DNA from: Pelobacter seleniigenes DSM 18267
Lineage (GTDB): Bacteria > Desulfobacterota > Desulfuromonadia > Desulfuromonadales > Geopsychrobacteraceae
Length of the DNA stretch: 64,000 nucleotides
Direction of reading: 5' to 3'
NCBI RefSeq assembly: GCF_000711225.1
Contig: NZ_JOMG01000002.1
Coordinates: forward strand, 818,501 to 882,500
Positions 17,006 to 26,816 of this stretch are shown here, one piece after another. Within the stretch, counting starts at the first letter, position 1, and each line of letters starts with the position of its first letter. The translations under genes and the position numbers were made by a program. The notes beneath the pieces are model-generated. The model ran no database searches. It saw nothing but the letters and a program-made list of their open reading frames with translations, and had not been told where the DNA came from.

Positions 17006-18115
17006 CTAGAGCACCACCAGATCGGCATAAAGTGCTCCGGCCGCCTTGATGGCCTGAAAAATAGCGATCAGGTCGCGCGGCGTCGCGCCGATGGCATTCA
17101 GTGCCGAAGCGACCTCGCCAATACTGACACCCTGCTTCATCACCACCAGGTTGCCTTCTTCTTCCGTCACATTCACCTGGGTCTGCGGGGTTACCGTGGT
17201 CTGCCCTCCGGACAACGGTGCCGGCTGCGACACATTGCTCTGTTCGTTGATCACCAGACTGAGGTTACCGTGGGAGACGGCCACTGTCGATATTCTGACT
17301 TGTTCGCCCATGACAATGGTGCCGGTTTTTTCATTCACCACAATCCGGGCCAGGGTATCAGGGGTCACATCCAGCTTTTCGAGCTCAGCGACAAAATCGA
17401 CGACCTTGTTACGATAGGCGCTTGGAACCTGGACTTTCATCTCGCCGGCGTCCACCGCAGTGGCAACGTTGCCGCCGAAGTGCTGATTCACGGCGTCACT
17501 CATCCGTGAAATGGTCGTAAAATCCGAGTCCTTGAGGCGATAACTCAGGACGCTCTGGACTCCGAAGTCAAAAGGAACCTCACGTTCGACAAAAGCACCA
17601 TCCGGGATTCTCCCCACGGTCGGATGATTTTTCTGCACTTTGGCCGCTTTGCCGCCAAAAGCCAGCGAACCGACCACCAAGGCGCCCTGGGCAACGGCAT
17701 AGACTTTGCCGTCCGCCCCGTTCAGGGGGGTCATCAGCAGGGTCCCGCCAGCCAGGTTTGAAGCATCGCCGATGGAAGAGACCGACACATCGATTTTGTT
17801 GCCGGCGCGGGCAAAGGCCGGCAATTCCGCCGTGACCATAACCGCCGCGACATTGTCGACCTTGACGTCGGCCGGGTTTACAGTGACCCCGAGCCGTTCC
17901 ATCATATTGACCAGGGATTGAATGGTGAACTGGGTTTTGGTACTGTCACCGGTTGCGTTAAGCCCGACCACCAGACCGTAACCGACCAACTGATTACCGC
18001 GAACCCCTTCGATCTGGGCCAGATCCTTGATGCGTGAGGCCTCGGCGGTCCCCAGCAGCAACAGGCCCCAGACCACCAGCAGCACGATAATAATTTTTTG
18101 TGAAGACTCTCTCAT
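17006..18115 (-). CDS. flgI: Flagellar P-ring protein FlgI
   Basis: 369 aa with an N-terminal signal peptide (hydrophobic IIIVLLVVWGLLLLG, cleavage near TAEA) and the FlgI signatures RIKDLAQIEGVRGNQLVGYGLVVGL and TVNPADVKVDNVAAVMVTA. It forms the periplasmic P ring around the rod, with FlgA as chaperone. It lies 15 bp after flgH. Confidence 0.97.
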   Translation of the reverse strand: MRESSQKIIIVLLVVWGLLLLGTAEASRIKDLAQIEGVRGNQLVGYGLVVGLNATGDSTKTQFTIQSLVNMMERLGVTVNPADVKVDNVAAVMVTAELPAFARAGNKIDVSVSSIGDASNLAGGTLLMTPLNGADGKVYAVAQGALVVGSLAFGGKAAKVQKNHPTVGRIPDGAFVEREVPFDFGVQSVLSYRLKDSDFTTISRMSDAVNQHFGGNVATAVDAGEMKVQVPSAYRNKVVDFVAELEKLDVTPDTLARIVVNEKTGTIVMGEQVRISTVAVSHGNLSLVINEQSNVSQPAPLSGGQTTVTPQTQVNVTEEEGNLVVMKQGVSIGEVASALNAIGATPRDLIAIFQAIKAAGALYADLVVL

Positions 18116-18130
18116 AACAAGGCTCCTGCC

Positions 18131-18817
18131 TTAAAACGGCCAGACCTGATCCAGGGCTCTGACCAACCAGCCCTGCTGTTGTTTGTCGCTGATCACCCCT
18201 TTGCCGACATAAGCGATCCGAGCGTTGAGAATACTGGCCGAATCAACCAGGTTGCCGGGGGTGATATCGTTGGTACGGACAATGCCACTGAGTTTGACGA
18301 TCTGCATTTCGTTATTGACCGTCACGGTTTTATTACCAGCAATCCGCAGATTGCCATTGGGCAACACTTCGACCACCTGGGTGGTCAGGGTCGCGACCAG
18401 GTTTTCCTTGCGCGCGGTTTTACCGCTGCCGGCAAATTTATTGGTCGTGGTCGCATCCACCAAAGCGGACGGATCGCCATCCGTAGCCCGGCCGATACTG
18501 CGTTCAAGACCGAACAGTGTTGAGATCCCGGCAGACATGTTGCTGGAACGATCCGTCGAGGTTGTGGCCTCTTTGCTGGCGCTGGCACTCTCGGAAATCA
18601 CCACGGTAATGATATCGCCGACGGTACGCCCCTTGTTGTCACCGAACATTCCACCACGGCTCTGCGTCCACAACGACCCTTCGGTCTGCGGCGGCGCCGG
18701 TTCCATAACAATCGGCTCGAGCTCGTCGACGGCATCGGGATCAACCCGGCTGGCTGGCCCGATACAGCCGGCAAGAAGTAAAATCAAGGGAATCAACAGA
18801 AGCGTATTTTTGAACAT
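18131..18817 (-). CDS. flgH: Flagellar L-ring lipoprotein FlgH
   Basis: 228 aa. It begins with a lipoprotein signal (LILLLAGC, lipobox Cys at residue 18), then the FlgH motifs SLWTQSRGGMFGDNKGRTVGDIITVVI and GNLRIAGNKTVTVNNEMQIVKLSGIVR. The L ring sits in the outer membrane, confirming a diderm cell. It starts 1 bp after flgA and continues into flgI. Confidence 0.97.
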   Translation of the reverse strand: MFKNTLLLIPLILLLAGCIGPASRVDPDAVDELEPIVMEPAPPQTEGSLWTQSRGGMFGDNKGRTVGDIITVVISESASASKEATTSTDRSSNMSAGISTLFGLERSIGRATDGDPSALVDATTTNKFAGSGKTARKENLVATLTTQVVEVLPNGNLRIAGNKTVTVNNEMQIVKLSGIVRTNDITPGNLVDSASILNARIAYVGKGVISDKQQQGWLVRALDQVWPF

Positions 18818-18818
18818 A

Positions 18819-19541
18819 TCAGAACTCCACTTTCACCAGTCCCGGCGCAACCACCTGACACAGGACTTCCTTGTGTGAATTGCTGTTCATCACTTTGATC
18901 ATTTCGCCCGGCCGCCCGTCCTGTTTGGCTTCCCCGGCGGCAGAGAGGATCAGCCCCGGACCTTGCGCCTTAATCACCACATGTTCGCCGCGTTTGACAA
19001 CCGGAGGGAATTCAATCTGTTGCTGCTCCAACGGTTCGCCAAGGCGAATCGAACGCTTGAGCTCCCGGCCGACCACATCGGCGACGGAAAAGATCGGCTC
19101 ATCAAGCTGCGAAATATCCTGCAGCCGCAGTTCAACATCCTTGGCTTCGAGAATTGAACCGCGGCGCAAAGCGGACGCTGCAACCGCAACCTTTGCCATC
19201 GCCTCCAGATCGACCCGCAACGATTTATTGCTGTAAATCTCGCCATCGACCCGGGTCAACAGGGTGATGCGACGGCTGCCGATCACGCCGGGATTGGACG
19301 GGATCAGCTGATGCTCGATCCGTCCCTGCGGTACTTCATAGGGATCGGGATAATCGATCGACTTGAAACGCAACTGAACTTGCGGCAGCTGTTTGGACTG
19401 CCGGGCCAGAAAGGCATTGAGAACCTGCTCCATTTCATGGCGGTCGATCACCACCTGTCCTGCCGTTGCAGGTTGCTGTGCCGCAACCGAGGTCACAGCG
19501 GGAACCAGAACGAGAAGCAATAACGGAAGCAGATATTTCAT
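18819..19541 (-). CDS. flgA: P-ring assembly chaperone FlgA
   Basis: 240 aa with a signal peptide (LLPLLLLVLVPAVTSVAA) and a C-terminal SAF-like domain (ALRRGSILEAKDVELR ... GREHVVIKAQGPGLILSAAGEAKQDGRPGEMIKVMNSNSHKEV) typical of FlgA. It helps FlgI polymerise in the periplasm. Encoded between flgG and flgH with very short gaps. Confidence 0.93.
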   Translation of the reverse strand: MKYLLPLLLLVLVPAVTSVAAQQPATAGQVVIDRHEMEQVLNAFLARQSKQLPQVQLRFKSIDYPDPYEVPQGRIEHQLIPSNPGVIGSRRITLLTRVDGEIYSNKSLRVDLEAMAKVAVAASALRRGSILEAKDVELRLQDISQLDEPIFSVADVVGRELKRSIRLGEPLEQQQIEFPPVVKRGEHVVIKAQGPGLILSAAGEAKQDGRPGEMIKVMNSNSHKEVLCQVVAPGLVKVEF

Positions 19542-19553
19542 GTGTCTATCCTT

Positions 19554-20339
19554 TTAGCGGACCAGGCCGCTGGTCATTTGCAGCATCTCATCGGCGGTCT
19601 TGATCGCCTTGGAGTTCACTTCGTAAGCGCGTTGGCCGGCAATCATGTTGACCATTTCTTCCATGATATTGACGTTGGAGCCTTCCAGAAACCCCTGCGA
19701 CAGGGTGCCGAACCCTTCTTCCCCCGGGGTGCCGGTCACCGGCGCGCCGGTGGTCGAAGTTTCGGCATACAGATTCCGCCCCAGGCTGTTCAAACCGCCC
19801 GGGTTACCAAAGCGGACCAGTTGAACATTACCGACTTCGGTGGCTTCATTCTCGCCGTCCAGCATGACTTCAACCAAGCCGCTTTCGGAAATGGTGATCG
19901 ACGTGGCATTCTCGGGAATCACCACCTCCGGGACCAGCGGATAGCCGTCAGAGGTGACCAGCCGGCCGGTACTATCTTTTTTCAAGGCTCCGGAACGGGT
20001 ATAGGCATCGCTGCCGTCAGGCAGGGTGACCTGGAAAAAACCGGGCCCTTCAATCGCCAGATCCAGTTCATTCTCGGTCTGCTGAAAATCGCCGGTGGTG
20101 AACACCTTCTGCACCGCAGCAACCCGTGAACCGAGCCCGATCTGGACTCCGGTGGGGATTTCGCTACCGTTGGTGCTGGTCCCGGCAACCCGGTTGGTCT
20201 GATACAGAATATCCTGAAAATCGGCTCGGCTTTTCTTGAAACCGGAGCTGTTGACGTTGGCCAGGTTGTTGGCAATGACATCCATATTGACCTGTTGTGA
20301 CTGCATGCCGGAGGATGCGGTCCAGAGTGCTCTGATCAT
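19554..20339 (-). CDS. flgG: Flagellar distal rod protein FlgG
   Basis: 261 aa. The N-terminus [47 protein letters not shown] and the C-terminus ending in [23 protein letters not shown]-type helix (here [23 protein letters not shown]) are diagnostic for FlgG. It forms the distal rod and is exported without a cleaved signal. Follows flgF by 41 bp. Confidence 0.97.
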   Translation of the reverse strand: MIRALWTASSGMQSQQVNMDVIANNLANVNSSGFKKSRADFQDILYQTNRVAGTSTNGSEIPTGVQIGLGSRVAAVQKVFTTGDFQQTENELDLAIEGPGFFQVTLPDGSDAYTRSGALKKDSTGRLVTSDGYPLVPEVVIPENATSITISESGLVEVMLDGENEATEVGNVQLVRFGNPGGLNSLGRNLYAETSTTGAPVTGTPGEEGFGTLSQGFLEGSNVNIMEEMVNMIAGQRAYEVNSKAIKTADEMLQMTSGLVR

Positions 20340-20380
20340 GTTTGACTCCTTTAAGCGCTGCGCACGCGCTTCACTGTGAC

Positions 20381-21109
20381 TTACTGGATCTGGCCGATAT
20401 CAGACGCCTTTGAATCCATGTCGCTGTAAATTTTCAGGGCCTTTTGAGTGGCCTCAAATGCTCTGAGGTTTGAGGTCATGTCCGCCATGGTCTTCATCAT
20501 GTTGACATTGGCCCCTTCCAGATTTTTCTGCAGCAGCACCGGATTCGGTTCGAGCACCGGCTGACTGTCATCCTGCGGCACAAACATTTCCCCGCCCCGT
20601 TTCCGTAGCACCGAGGTGTCGGCAAATTTGAAAATCCCCACCTTGCCGACCTGCTGCTCGCCGTTCCAGATGGTGCCGTCAGTCATGATTTCGACATCCG
20701 GCTCGGGCAGCACAATTTCTTTCCCGTCCTGACCGAGCACCGGGTAGCCATTGGTATCGATCAGCTGGCCGTCGCCGTTCAGTTGAAAATTCCCTTTGCG
20801 GGCATAACCGACGCTGCCATCCGGAAGTTTGATTTTAAAAAAGCCGTCCCCGTTGATCGCCACATCAAGAGGATCACCACTGTATTCGATGGATCCCATG
20901 GAAAAATCGATTTCAGGGCTGGTCAGGCGGGTGTAGTTGGTCGCCTGGGTGGCCATGCCGGAATTGGCTTCTCCCAGGCGCGCGGCAAAGGTGGTGACAC
21001 CTTTTTTGTAGCCTGGGGTTTTGAGTGCGGCAAGCTGTTCACTGATACTGTTCAGCTTCTCCATCCGCCCCATGGCACCTGAAATTGCGCTGTACTTTCC
21101 ACTCGACAT
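20381..21109 (-). CDS. flgF: Flagellar rod protein FlgF
   Basis: 242 aa, a FlgF/FlgG-type basal-body rod protein: N-terminal [26 protein letters not shown], central [31 protein letters not shown] and C-terminal [27 protein letters not shown]. It is shorter at the N-terminus than FlgG and precedes it, so FlgF is the natural call. A 95-bp gap separates it from the membrane protein upstream. Confidence 0.88.
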   Translation of the reverse strand: MSSGKYSAISGAMGRMEKLNSISEQLAALKTPGYKKGVTTFAARLGEANSGMATQATNYTRLTSPEIDFSMGSIEYSGDPLDVAINGDGFFKIKLPDGSVGYARKGNFQLNGDGQLIDTNGYPVLGQDGKEIVLPEPDVEIMTDGTIWNGEQQVGKVGIFKFADTSVLRKRGGEMFVPQDDSQPVLEPNPVLLQKNLEGANVNMMKTMADMTSNLRAFEATQKALKIYSDMDSKASDIGQIQ

Positions 21110-21204
21110 CCTGCTGCTCCAATCTGCTGCTGTCTGCTTGTCGACCTCTTGCCGAAAAAAGTTTAACCGCTCTGTACTTGCGCCGGCCGCGCTGTCAAAA
21201 TAAT

Positions 21205-21591
21205 TCAGTGCTGCCCGGCGATGTTCTGCTTCAACCTGGCCAGTTGCAGCAGCTGCTCGATCTCCGCCGGAGCCATCTGCAGAGCCGCGGCAATTTTCCC
21301 GGCGTCCAGCCCCTGCGCCGCGAGCGCTTCGACATAGCGATATCGATCCGCCTGGGGGATGGTCCGGGGCACTGCCGGAACGGTTGCCCGTTCAGTCCGC
21401 TCAGCCTGGTTGAGGCTGGCCGAAAAACTGGCTTTGGGCTCCGGCTCCCGTTGCGCGGTGGTGGTGTTCTGCAACTGGCGCAGCTCCCGCTTGAGCTGGC
21501 GGACGGTTTTCAACAGCCACAGGCTCAGCAGTAATGCCAAAACCGCCGTACTGCCAACGGCTACCAGTCCAAAGAGAACGCCCACGGGCAT
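21205..21591 (-). CDS. Small membrane protein next to fliA (DUF2802-like)
   Basis: 128 aa with one N-terminal membrane helix (about 5-27), a coiled-coil-like stretch (LLKTVRQLKRELRQLQN), a low-complexity linker, and a C-terminal helical part (RYVEALAAQGLDAGKIAAALQMAPAEIEQLLQLARL) that looks like a small helix-turn-helix. Similar proteins are found directly after fliA in related flagellar loci, and I recall the C-terminal part as DUF2802. The gap to fliA is 2 bp. Function is unknown. Confidence 0.7.
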   Translation of the reverse strand: MPVGVLFGLVAVGSTAVLALLLSLWLLKTVRQLKRELRQLQNTTTAQREPEPKASFSASLNQAERTERATVPAVPRTIPQADRYRYVEALAAQGLDAGKIAAALQMAPAEIEQLLQLARLKQNIAGQH

Positions 21592-21593
21592 GA

Positions 21594-22352
21594 TTAGCCC
21601 GCTGTGCGCAGCGCATTGATGCTGCGTTTCATCCGGGTTCTCAATTTACTGAGAGCCTGGCTGTGAAGCTGGGAAATACGCCCCTCGGACAGCTCAAGGA
21701 CCTCGGAGACCTCCTTCTGCGACAGCTCTTCGTAGTAGAGAAGGGCAATCACCAGCCGCTCTTTTTCCGAGAGTTGTTCCAGGTACCCGGCCAGCTCATG
21801 GGTGAGTTCATTGGCCTCCATGCGCTCTTGAACGCTTTCCTGGCTGGTATCCTCGATATTGTCGATAAAGGATTTGCCGTTCTCCTCGTTTTCGTCCAGG
21901 TTTTCATTGAGGCTGACGTAACCGAGTTGGCTGACCTGAAACTGCAGCTCATGAAATTCGTCCAGAGACAGTTCCAGTGCCACGGCCAGTTCTTCATCGT
22001 CTGGCGCACGGCCCAGTTTTTTGCCCAGAGCTTCGGTGGTTTTCGTCAGCCGCGATTGTTTTTCCCGCAGGGAACGCGAAAACCAGTCCATCCGCCGCAC
22101 TTCGTCGAAAACCGATCCCCGGATCCGCCGCTCGGCAAAGGTCTTGAACAGCACCCCGCGCCTTGGATCAAAGCGGTTTGCGGCATCCATCAGGCCCATG
22201 AGCGCGGCACTGCGGATATCGTCGCGACTGACAAAGGAGGGAACCTGGGTCATCATCCTGTCGACCAGAAAATCAACCAATGACAAATGGTTCTCAATCA
22301 TCTTTTCCCTTTCCGCCGGCCCCGGCGGACCGTAGCTGTTACTGTAGGTCAT
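21594..22352 (-). CDS. fliA: Flagellar sigma factor FliA (sigma-28)
   Basis: 252 aa with sigma-70 family regions: 2 (LVDFLVDRMMTQVPSFVSRDDIRSAALMGLMDAANRFDPRRGVLFKTFAERRIRGSVFDEVRRMDW), 3, and 4 (LSEKERLVIALLYYEELSQKEVSEVLELSEGRISQLHSQALSKLRTRM). It directs late flagellar genes and is inhibited by FlgM, encoded about 6 kb downstream. It overlaps flhG by 1 nt. The TAAA-N16-GCCGAAGA-like sites in this window are its likely targets. Confidence 0.97.
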   Translation of the reverse strand: MTYSNSYGPPGPAEREKMIENHLSLVDFLVDRMMTQVPSFVSRDDIRSAALMGLMDAANRFDPRRGVLFKTFAERRIRGSVFDEVRRMDWFSRSLREKQSRLTKTTEALGKKLGRAPDDEELAVALELSLDEFHELQFQVSQLGYVSLNENLDENEENGKSFIDNIEDTSQESVQERMEANELTHELAGYLEQLSEKERLVIALLYYEELSQKEVSEVLELSEGRISQLHSQALSKLRTRMKRSINALRTAG

Positions 22353-23251
22353 CAGCTTGCCTCCGAACCGACTCCGAGAAACTGTTTCCAGAAAAACTGC
22401 AGCGTGCCCTGAGCCTGGTTGTCGGCCGGGATCTCCAGCAGCGTTTCCGCCAATTCAACAAAAGACTTTGCCACTTTATGCTCGGGATAAAGATCAACCA
22501 TGACCTGTTGCTGGCGCACAGAATCATGCATTTTTTTGTCGTAGGGGATGCAGCCGAGGTAATCGAGGAAAATATCCAGGTAGCGTCCCGACACCATGGT
22601 CAGTTTTTCAAAGACGTCCAGCCCTTCGTCAGGGTTGCGCACCGAATTGACCGCCAGCAGAAAGCGTTTCTGATGGTATTGGGTGGAGAGCAGCTTCATC
22701 AGCGCATAGGCATCGGTAATCGCCGTCGGCTCCGGCGTGGTCACGACCAGGATATCCTGGGCAGCGACATTGAAATAGGTCACGTTGTCGGAAATACCGG
22801 CCTCGGTATCGATCAGCACGACATCGAACTGTTCGTCCAGAGCATCCAGGGATTCGATCAGGCGCATCTTCAACTGCGAATCGAGGCGGGTATATTGTTG
22901 CACCCCCGATCCCGCCGGCAGGATCTTCAGTCCATGCGGACCTTCGACCATGACTTCGCGCAGGGTCCGTTCGCCGCTGAAGAAATGATTCAAGTTGTAG
23001 GTTGGCGACAGACCGAGAACGACATCGATATTCGCCAGGCCAAGGTCGGCATCGATAATCAGGACCTTTTTCCCCTGTTTGGCCAAGGCAACGGCCACAT
23101 TGGAGACCACCGCCGTTTTGCCAACACCGCCCTTGCCGCTGGTAATGGACAGGACGCGGGTCTGCGGCATCCGCAACTCCGCGACTGTTTTGTCTAGTTG
23201 CCCGTGCATCGTGCGCAGGGTTCCAGCCTGATCCATGGCTCCGCTCGTCAT
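22352..23251 (-). CDS. flhG: Flagellar number regulator FlhG (MinD-like ATPase)
   Basis: 299 aa ParA/MinD family ATPase with deviant Walker A SGKGGVGKT at about 38-46, Walker A' DADLGLANIDVVLG and the MinD-type DTEAGIS. FlhG limits the number of flagella by acting on the GTPase FlhF and on the master regulator. The start overlaps the flhF stop by 4 nt. The flhF-flhG pair is typical of polar flagellation. Confidence 0.95.
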   Translation of the reverse strand: MTSGAMDQAGTLRTMHGQLDKTVAELRMPQTRVLSITSGKGGVGKTAVVSNVAVALAKQGKKVLIIDADLGLANIDVVLGLSPTYNLNHFFSGERTLREVMVEGPHGLKILPAGSGVQQYTRLDSQLKMRLIESLDALDEQFDVVLIDTEAGISDNVTYFNVAAQDILVVTTPEPTAITDAYALMKLLSTQYHQKRFLLAVNSVRNPDEGLDVFEKLTMVSGRYLDIFLDYLGCIPYDKKMHDSVRQQQVMVDLYPEHKVAKSFVELAETLLEIPADNQAQGTLQFFWKQFLGVGSEAS

Positions 23252-24630
23252 ACTGCCATCCTCCGTGATTCAGTTTCATGTCCCATGACCAGTTCGGCCA
23301 CTTTCTGCGCTTCAGCCAGCATGATATCTTCTGGCACTTTCTGACCGTTGGTCAGGTAGGCCAGCGGCAGGTTGCTGCTGGTCGGCAGGTTGATCAATGC
23401 CCCGCAGCGATCCGTTTCATCCAGCTTGGTAAAGATAAGACGACTCAGCGGCAATTTGCTGAACGCTTGCAAGGTCCGCTGCTGCAACCGCTCGTCAGTG
23501 GTCGCGGCCAGGACCAGGCAGTTTTCAACCCCTGCCCCCTGGCCGAGAAATTCATTCAGCTCTTCAATCCGCAGCTGATCCTGGGGACTGCGTCCGGCGG
23601 TATCGACCAGAATCAGGTCCTTGTCGCGATGACGCCGGAAAGCCTCCTGCAATTGCTCCGGAGAGAGCACCACCTCGACCGGCAGGCCCATGATGTCGCC
23701 ATAGACCTTCAACTGCTCGACAGCAGCGATCCGGTAGGTGTCGATGGTCACCAGAGCCACCCGGGCACCGCACTGGATGGCTTCGGCAGCCAGTTTGGCG
23801 ATGGTAGTGGTCTTGCCGACCCCGGTCGCGCCAATCAGGGAAACTCTTTTTTGCGGTTGTCCCGGCTGCCACAACGGACCGGTGGTTTGGACCAGTCCGG
23901 CCACGGTTGCGGTGAGAAATTCCCGGCAGGCGCCAGCATCCTGGCGTTGCCGGGTGTTCAACTGGGGTGCGGCGAAACGAGCGATGGTGGCGGCAGCCTC
24001 GGAATCGATCCCCCGCTCGGTCAGCATCCGGATCAGCTCCTCCAGGGTTTGCTCGCCGGCGGTCTTAAATCTGGCAACCGGAGCGGCTGGCGAAGCATGA
24101 CGCAGCGGTACCTCCACCCGTTCCTCGACAGCGGGTTGAGCGGGCTGGGGCACGGGTTCAACCGGCACCGGTCGCGCGGCCTGGGCAAATTGCTGCATCA
24201 GCTGCTTCAGTTCATTAATCTCCTGCTGCAGCTGGCCGACATCCTGAGCTTCCAACTGCGCCCGCAGCTGGCGAACTTCGGCTTCCAGCGGATTTTCGGT
24301 AACCTCGACTTTTTGACTGCGACTGATGGCCTGACGGGATAATGACACCGCTTCGTCCTCCAGTGTTTCCACCCGTTGGCTGTAAGCGGCGGGAAGCCGG
24401 CCGAAGCTGGAAACCGGAGCCCCGCTGTCGGGGACGGCCTGACGCAGGTTCGACTTCATGGACGGAGACTCGATCGCCGCGGTCACTTCGATCATCTGCC
24501 GCCCGAGGACGCCAAGGCCTTTTCTGCCGATGGTCCGAGTGGACAGGATCAGCGCTTCAGCGCCGAGGGTTTCCTTCACCTGCTTGAGGGCCGCTGCCAT
24601 ATTTTCCGCTTCAAATTTTTTAACCAACAT
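23248..24630 (-). CDS. flhF: Flagellar placement GTPase FlhF (SRP-type)
   Basis: 460 aa. N-terminal domain begins MLVKKFEAENMAAALKQVKETLG, then a proline/glutamine-rich linker (about 120-190), then an SRP-type NG domain: P-loop GATGVGKT at 267-274, TIDTYRIAAVEQLKVYGDIMG, DTAGRSPQD and TKLDET. FlhF recruits early flagellar components to the pole at the inner membrane. It overlaps flhA by 11 nt and flhG by 4 nt. Confidence 0.96.
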   Translation of the reverse strand: MLVKKFEAENMAAALKQVKETLGAEALILSTRTIGRKGLGVLGRQMIEVTAAIESPSMKSNLRQAVPDSGAPVSSFGRLPAAYSQRVETLEDEAVSLSRQAISRSQKVEVTENPLEAEVRQLRAQLEAQDVGQLQQEINELKQLMQQFAQAARPVPVEPVPQPAQPAVEERVEVPLRHASPAAPVARFKTAGEQTLEELIRMLTERGIDSEAAATIARFAAPQLNTRQRQDAGACREFLTATVAGLVQTTGPLWQPGQPQKRVSLIGATGVGKTTTIAKLAAEAIQCGARVALVTIDTYRIAAVEQLKVYGDIMGLPVEVVLSPEQLQEAFRRHRDKDLILVDTAGRSPQDQLRIEELNEFLGQGAGVENCLVLAATTDERLQQRTLQAFSKLPLSRLIFTKLDETDRCGALINLPTSSNLPLAYLTNGQKVPEDIMLAEAQKVAELVMGHETESRRMAV

Positions 24631-26713
24631 CGACAGTCACCGTTCCTATCGACCGCACTTTCAGATGAGGCGCGATCTCGTTGTGAGAGATAATTGCCAG
24701 TCCCGGCAGGTAGCGTTCAGTCAACCTTTTGACATGGAGTCGGATTGTTGGCGTACAGAGCAGCACCGGGGTTGCCCCGGCAACCTTCTGGATCGCCTTG
24801 TTCAAGCTGGCGATCAAGCCTTGGGCAAAGCCGGGATCAAGGGCCAGGTAAGTCCCTTGATCAGTGCTGTGCAGCGCTTCCTGGATCCTGGTTTCCACTT
24901 TTCGGTCAAAGGTCATCACTTCAAGTACCTGTCCGTCATCGCTGTAACTGTTGCTGATCGAACGGGCCATCACGGCACGCACATGTTCGGTCAGTTGATC
25001 TGGGTCATGCACAACTGGTGCCCAATCTGCCAAAGTTTCTAAAATAGTTCTAAGATCGCGGATAGAAACATTCTCCCGCAGCAGATTTTGCAGTACCCGC
25101 ATGATCACCCCGAGGCTGAGCAGGTTCGGCACCAGCTCTTCCACCAGCTTGGGATAGTCCTTGGCGATATTGTCGAGCAGGTTCTGGGTTTCCTGGCGGC
25201 CGAGCAGCTCGTGACCGTGCCGTTTGATCAACTCGCTCAAATGGGTGGCCACCACAGTGGTATTGTCGACCACGGTATAGCCGGAAATTTGGGCGCGCTC
25301 TTTCTTATCCTCCGAAATCCACACCGCCGGCAGGTTGAAGGCGGGTTCGACGGTCTCCACCCCTTTGATGGTCTCGGTGGCGGTGCCCGGATTCATGGCC
25401 AGATAATGGCCGGGTAGCAATTCGCCGCCACCGATCCGCACCCCTTTGAGAACAATGGCGTATTCGTTGGGTTTGAGCTGCAGGTTATCCTTGATATGCA
25501 CCGGCGGCACGATGAAGCCAAAATCGAGGGCGAACTGTTTGCGGATCGATTTAATGCGCGGCAGCAGTTCGCCATTCTGGGCGGTATCGACCAACGGAAT
25601 CAGCCCGTAACCGACCTCCATCTCCAGCAGATCGACGCTGAGCATCTTTTCGTAGTTTTCCTCTTCGATCTGCTTGGGCGGCGGTGCCGTATCAACCTCC
25701 AGCTGCTTTTGCTCAACCTGTTGCCGCGACTTCTGCACCTGCCAGGCAATCCCGCCAAGGATCAGAGAGAGCATGAAGAACGGCAGCTGCGGCAGGCCGG
25801 GGATCAGCGCAAAGCCGAGGAGAATGCCCGCCACCACCCAGATAGCACGCGGATGGACCGTAAACTGGCGCTTCATTTCCGTACCGAAATCCTCGTCCCC
25901 GGCGGTCCTGGTGACCATGATGCCGGCACCGGTGGAAATGATCAGCGCGGGAATCTGCCCGACCAGACCGTCACCGACAGTCAGGATGGTGTAGTTGGCG
26001 GCGGCCTCGGCCATGGGCATGCCTTTCTGCATGACCCCGATGACAAAACCCGCGCCGATATTGATCAGGGTGATAATGATGCCGGCGATGGCATCCCCCT
26101 TGACGAACTTGCTGGCCCCGTCCATGGCACCGAAGAAATCGGATTCCGAGGACACCTCCTTGCGCCGGGCGCGAGCCTCCTCATCGTTGATCAGACCGGC
26201 GTTGAGGTCGGCGTCGATAGCCATCTGCTTGCCGGGCATGGCGTCCAGGGTAAAGCGCGCCGCCACCTCGGCAACCCGGCCGGCACCCTTGGTGATAACC
26301 ATGAAGTTGATGACCACCAGGATAACGAAAATAACAATCCCGACCACGTAATTGCCGCCGACCACGAACTGACCGAAGGCCTGGATGACATTCCCCGCGG
26401 CCGAGGGCCCCTCATCGCCATGGAGCAGGATCAGGCGGGTGGACGCCACGTTGAGAGACAGCCGAAACAGAGTGGTAATCAGCAGGATACTGGGAAAGAT
26501 CGCAAAATCGAGCGCGCGCGTGGTATAGAGGGCGATGATCAGGATCAGCAACCCGATGGTGATGTTCATGGACAGGAAAAGGTCCAGCAGCATCGGCGGA
26601 ACCGGCAGAATCATCAGCATCAGGATCAAGACCAGTCCCAGCGCCACCAGAATATCACTGCGCAGCAGCGCTTCCTTCCACCGGTTGTTGATTACGCCAT
26701 CAAGTGTCGCCAT
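24620..26713 (-). CDS. flhA: Flagellar export gate protein FlhA
   Basis: 697 aa from MATLDGVINNRWKEALLRSDI, with a GAGG site about 9 nt upstream; a longer frame adds five residues. Eight predicted membrane helices occupy the first ~320 residues, with the FHIPEP motif region (KGAGRVAEVAARFTLDAMPGKQMAIDADLNAGLI). The C-terminal cytoplasmic domain receives substrate-chaperone complexes. It is the core of the flagellar type III gate with FlhB and FliPQR, all encoded just upstream. Confidence 0.97.
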   Translation of the reverse strand: MATLDGVINNRWKEALLRSDILVALGLVLILMLMILPVPPMLLDLFLSMNITIGLLILIIALYTTRALDFAIFPSILLITTLFRLSLNVASTRLILLHGDEGPSAAGNVIQAFGQFVVGGNYVVGIVIFVILVVINFMVITKGAGRVAEVAARFTLDAMPGKQMAIDADLNAGLINDEEARARRKEVSSESDFFGAMDGASKFVKGDAIAGIIITLINIGAGFVIGVMQKGMPMAEAAANYTILTVGDGLVGQIPALIISTGAGIMVTRTAGDEDFGTEMKRQFTVHPRAIWVVAGILLGFALIPGLPQLPFFMLSLILGGIAWQVQKSRQQVEQKQLEVDTAPPPKQIEEENYEKMLSVDLLEMEVGYGLIPLVDTAQNGELLPRIKSIRKQFALDFGFIVPPVHIKDNLQLKPNEYAIVLKGVRIGGGELLPGHYLAMNPGTATETIKGVETVEPAFNLPAVWISEDKKERAQISGYTVVDNTTVVATHLSELIKRHGHELLGRQETQNLLDNIAKDYPKLVEELVPNLLSLGVIMRVLQNLLRENVSIRDLRTILETLADWAPVVHDPDQLTEHVRAVMARSISNSYSDDGQVLEVMTFDRKVETRIQEALHSTDQGTYLALDPGFAQGLIASLNKAIQKVAGATPVLLCTPTIRLHVKRLTERYLPGLAIISHNEIAPHLKVRSIGTVTVDVG

Positions 26714-26816
26714 AAATTTTATCCTCAAGTCTGAATTCTGACGGGCTTGTCAAGTTTTTGGCACGGCGTTGAGCTGCAAAAAACACCTAAACAATCCCTA
26801 TATTTTCAATAAGTTA

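Noticed and set aside
25496-26734. 412-aa plus-strand ORF across flhA
   Set aside because: Antisense to flhA; composition (Asp/His/Gln/Gly-rich) is typical of a reverse-complement frame.
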